Shown one piece after another: positions 62,174 to 64,000 of a stretch of DNA of 64,000 nt. Positions within the stretch are counted from its first letter, which is position 1, and every line of letters starts with the position of its first letter. A program made the translations under genes and the position numbers. This DNA comes from Kocuria marina (lineage in GTDB: Bacteria; Actinomycetota; Actinomycetes; Actinomycetales; Micrococcaceae), in NCBI GenBank assembly GCA_014652975.1, contig BMZV01000002.1:1-64000 (forward strand), read 5' to 3'. A model generated the notes under the pieces. That model made no database searches, was not told where the DNA came from, and saw only the letters and a program-made list of their open reading frames with translations.

Positions 62174-63628
62174 TCATCCGATGAGCGGTCGTTCCTTGGG
62201 CAGTTCGTAACGGGGTGGGCGGCGGCCGAATGCGATGGCCGCGGCCACGGTGACCGGGCCGAGTCTGCCCGTGAACATCAGGGCGATCAACACCCACTGC
62301 GCGAACGGGGCGAGCGTGGGGGTGATCCCCGTGCTCAGTCCCACGGTCGCGAACGCGGAGACGGACTCGAACAGGACACGGTCCAGGCCCAGGCCGGTGT
62401 CCGTGAGCATGATGAGCATCGTGCCACCGATCACCGCCACGGTCGCGAGCACCACGACCGTGATGGCCTCGCGCTGGACGGAGCGGGAGAGCTGCTTGCC
62501 GAGCACGGGTACCGCGGCGCCACCCCGGATTTCGGTGAGGGCCACGAAGAACAGCACCCCGAACGTCGTGACCTTGAGACCGCCGGCCGTGCCCGCGGGG
62601 CCGCCGCCGATGAACATCAGGATGTCCATCCCGAGCCACGACACCGGGTGCATGTGACCGATGTCGATGCTGTTGAAGCCCGCGGTGCGGGAGATCGTGG
62701 ACTGGAAGAACGCGTTGAGCAGCTTGACCGCGGGCGGTTGGCCGCCCAGGGTGCCCGGGTTGTTCCACTCGAGCATCAGCAGGAACAGCGTGCCTCCCGC
62801 GAGCAGCACGGGGGTCGCGAGCAGCACGAGCCGGGTGTTCATGCTCCAGCGCCGGGGCACCCGGATGTGGCGGCGCAGTTCGTAGAGCACCGGGAAGCCT
62901 AGCCCGCCCAGGATCACGCACGCCGCGAGCGTGAGCAGGATCCAGGCGTCGCCCGCGAAGTCCATGACGTTGAGCGTGTACAGCGCGAATCCCGCGTTGT
63001 TGAACGCGGACACGGCGTGGAACCCCGCGTGGGCTAGGGCGGTGCCCGGCGGGTAGTGGTAGTGGCCCCAGAACCGCAGGAACAGGATGAGCGCCGCGAT
63101 GCTCTCGATCACGGCGGTGGTCGCCACGATGCGTGCGACCACCTTGCGCGCTCCGCCGCGGGATTTCGTCTCCGCGTTGGCGAGCAACCGGGAGGACAGG
63201 CCGAATTTACGGGCCAGCAGGATCCCCAGCATGGTCGTGAACGTCATGACACCCAGGCCACCCACCTGGATCAGACAGATGATGACCACCTGACCGAATG
63301 GCGTCCAGTAGGTCGCGGTGTCCACCGTGACCAGGCCGGTCACGCACAACGCGGAAGTCGCGGTGAACGCCGCCGTGAGCACGTCCGTGCCCCCGGGAGC
63401 CGTGGTGGCTGGGGGCAGCATGAGTAGCCCGGTGCCCGCGAGCACGGCCACCAGGAAGGCCGTGACGATGATCCGTGCGGACCGGGCGGGGGTGAGCTCG
63501 TGCAGGTGCAGCGGATCGCGGCGTCGACGGCTCAGGGGGACGGCGCGGGGGATCCTGGACCCGTGCGTGCGCGCGCGGATCGCGGCCTGGCGGAGGGCCT
63601 CGGTGATGGGCACGGGGTCAAAATACAC
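62174..63628 (-). CDS. trkH: Potassium uptake membrane subunit TrkH/KtrB
   Basis: 484 residues, start GTG at 63628 (a second GTG five codons in is also possible). Eight-plus helices with four pore loops: FTATSALCVTGLVTVDTATYW, HAVSAFNNAGFALYTLN, ISRTAGFNSIDIGH and ESVSAFATVGLSTGITP, each with the selectivity Gly. Conserved GGLGVMTFTTMLG follows the first pore. It imports K+ driven by the membrane potential, with trkA 66 bases downstream on the same strand. Confidence 0.94.
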   Translation of the reverse strand: MYFDPVPITEALRQAAIRARTHGSRIPRAVPLSRRRRDPLHLHELTPARSARIIVTAFLVAVLAGTGLLMLPPATTAPGGTDVLTAAFTATSALCVTGLVTVDTATYWTPFGQVVIICLIQVGGLGVMTFTTMLGILLARKFGLSSRLLANAETKSRGGARKVVARIVATTAVIESIAALILFLRFWGHYHYPPGTALAHAGFHAVSAFNNAGFALYTLNVMDFAGDAWILLTLAACVILGGLGFPVLYELRRHIRVPRRWSMNTRLVLLATPVLLAGGTLFLLMLEWNNPGTLGGQPPAVKLLNAFFQSTISRTAGFNSIDIGHMHPVSWLGMDILMFIGGGPAGTAGGLKVTTFGVLFFVALTEIRGGAAVPVLGKQLSRSVQREAITVVVLATVAVIGGTMLIMLTDTGLGLDRVLFESVSAFATVGLSTGITPTLAPFAQWVLIALMFTGRLGPVTVAAAIAFGRRPPRYELPKERPLIG

Positions 63629-63762
63629 CCGCCGGGGCGGTACCGGCTGAGCGCCGCGTGAGCGCGCCTGAACCTCGTAGGCCGTTCAGCTGACACCGGC
63701 GCGCTGCACACGCGCACGTGTGATGAACCCGACTGCGTGAGTCGTGCCCTAAACTGACCGAC

Positions 63763-64000
63763 ATGACCAACATTCCCGCGGAACTCGCGTACACCGAAGA
63801 ACACGAGTGGGTCGAGGACCTCCACGAGGACAACACTTTCCGCGTGGGCATCACGGACCACGCACAGAACGAACTGGGCGAGGTCGTGTTCGTCCAGCTA
63901 CCGGAGGTCGGGGACACCGTCTCCGCCGGGGACGTGGTGGGGGAGGTCGAGTCCACCAAGTCCGTGAGCGATCTCTTCGCGCCCGTCAGCGGCGAGATCG
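63763..64000 (+). CDS. gcvH: Glycine cleavage system H protein, truncated by window end
   Basis: From ATG at 63763 the frame stays open to the last base, 79 codons: [43 protein letters not shown], then [24 protein letters not shown]. The lipoyl-attachment Lys is in [10 protein letters not shown]. The H protein carries the aminomethyl group between P, T and L proteins. In the 134 bases upstream I see neither a glycine riboswitch nor a strong ribosome site; TAAACT near 63750 could be a -10 box. Confidence 0.93.
   Translation, partial: MTNIPAELAYTEEHEWVEDLHEDNTFRVGITDHAQNELGEVVFVQLPEVGDTVSAGDVVGEVESTKSVSDLFAPVSGEI

Noticed and set aside
63629-63762. Glycine riboswitch before gcvH
   Set aside because: The 134-base leader shows no tandem aptamer-like pattern that I can recognise; only small hairpins are present.

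Overview
The window is high-GC DNA with GTG/TTG starts, four-base start/stop overlaps and long perfect hairpin terminators that mostly lack T-runs. The order tlyA-nadK-recN-pyrG-nudix-xerD ... parA-scpA-scpB-rluB-tyrA-cmk-der is a conserved actinobacterial arrangement. The fused mrpA, the 2-methylcitrate genes and the overall protein style suggest a member of the Micrococcaceae (Kocuria/Arthrobacter-like). That assignment is inference; no rRNA or species marker lies in the window.

Bases 1-4209 hold a DesK/DesR-like two-component pair, a small membrane protein and a DAACS symporter. Bases 4414-14360 are one tightly packed + strand run: RG-rich helical-repeat protein, HAD phosphatase, small ORF, TlyA, NAD kinase, RecN, CTP synthase, Nudix hydrolase, XerD. 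Bases 14616-27155 form a metabolic block: a secreted M15 peptidase; a propionate (2-methylcitrate) regulon (gntR-prpD-prpB-prpC on one strand, prpE divergent, paired TGTATACA boxes between); a decayed DUF418-type gene; a CitAB/DcuSR-like two-component system; and the C4-dicarboxylate carrier it probably controls. Bases 27269-34332 return to the housekeeping cluster: ParA, condensin partners ScpA/ScpB, RluB, prephenate dehydrogenase, Cmk, Der.

A tRNA-Pro(GGG) gene at 34468-34541 is the entry point for two integrated elements in tandem. An identical 43-base piece, the 3' part of this tRNA, occurs at 34500, 43977 and 50118. Island 1 (34500-44019) carries a truncated tyrosine integrase, a decayed MobF-type relaxase/helicase, a protein with a HEPN-like RxxxxH motif, a frameshifted DprA-like gene, a small membrane protein and a two-gene Hachiman antiphage system (HamA nuclease + HamB helicase) in visibly lower-GC DNA. 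Island 2 (43977-50160) keeps matching ends but has lost its integrase. It holds two IS1380-type transposase 3' remnants, an IS3-type remnant, a PfpI/DJ-1 gene broken into two distant halves, a monooxygenase, a flavin amine oxidase and a host-like hydrolase cassette.

After the third att copy the chromosome resumes: an esterase, a helical protein, a PatB/MalY-type C-S lyase, a six-gene Mrp Na+/H+ antiporter operon, a luciferase-like monooxygenase, a COG0523 metallochaperone GTPase, a Trk/Ktr potassium uptake pair, and the first 238 bases of gcvH running off the window end. Mrp plus Trk together suggest a salt- and alkali-tolerant lifestyle.

The most biologically interesting stretch is 34.5-50.2 kb. 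The defence genes found there match a known system (Hachiman). The candidate for something undescribed is the HEPN-motif protein at 37171-38484, whose family I do not recognise.
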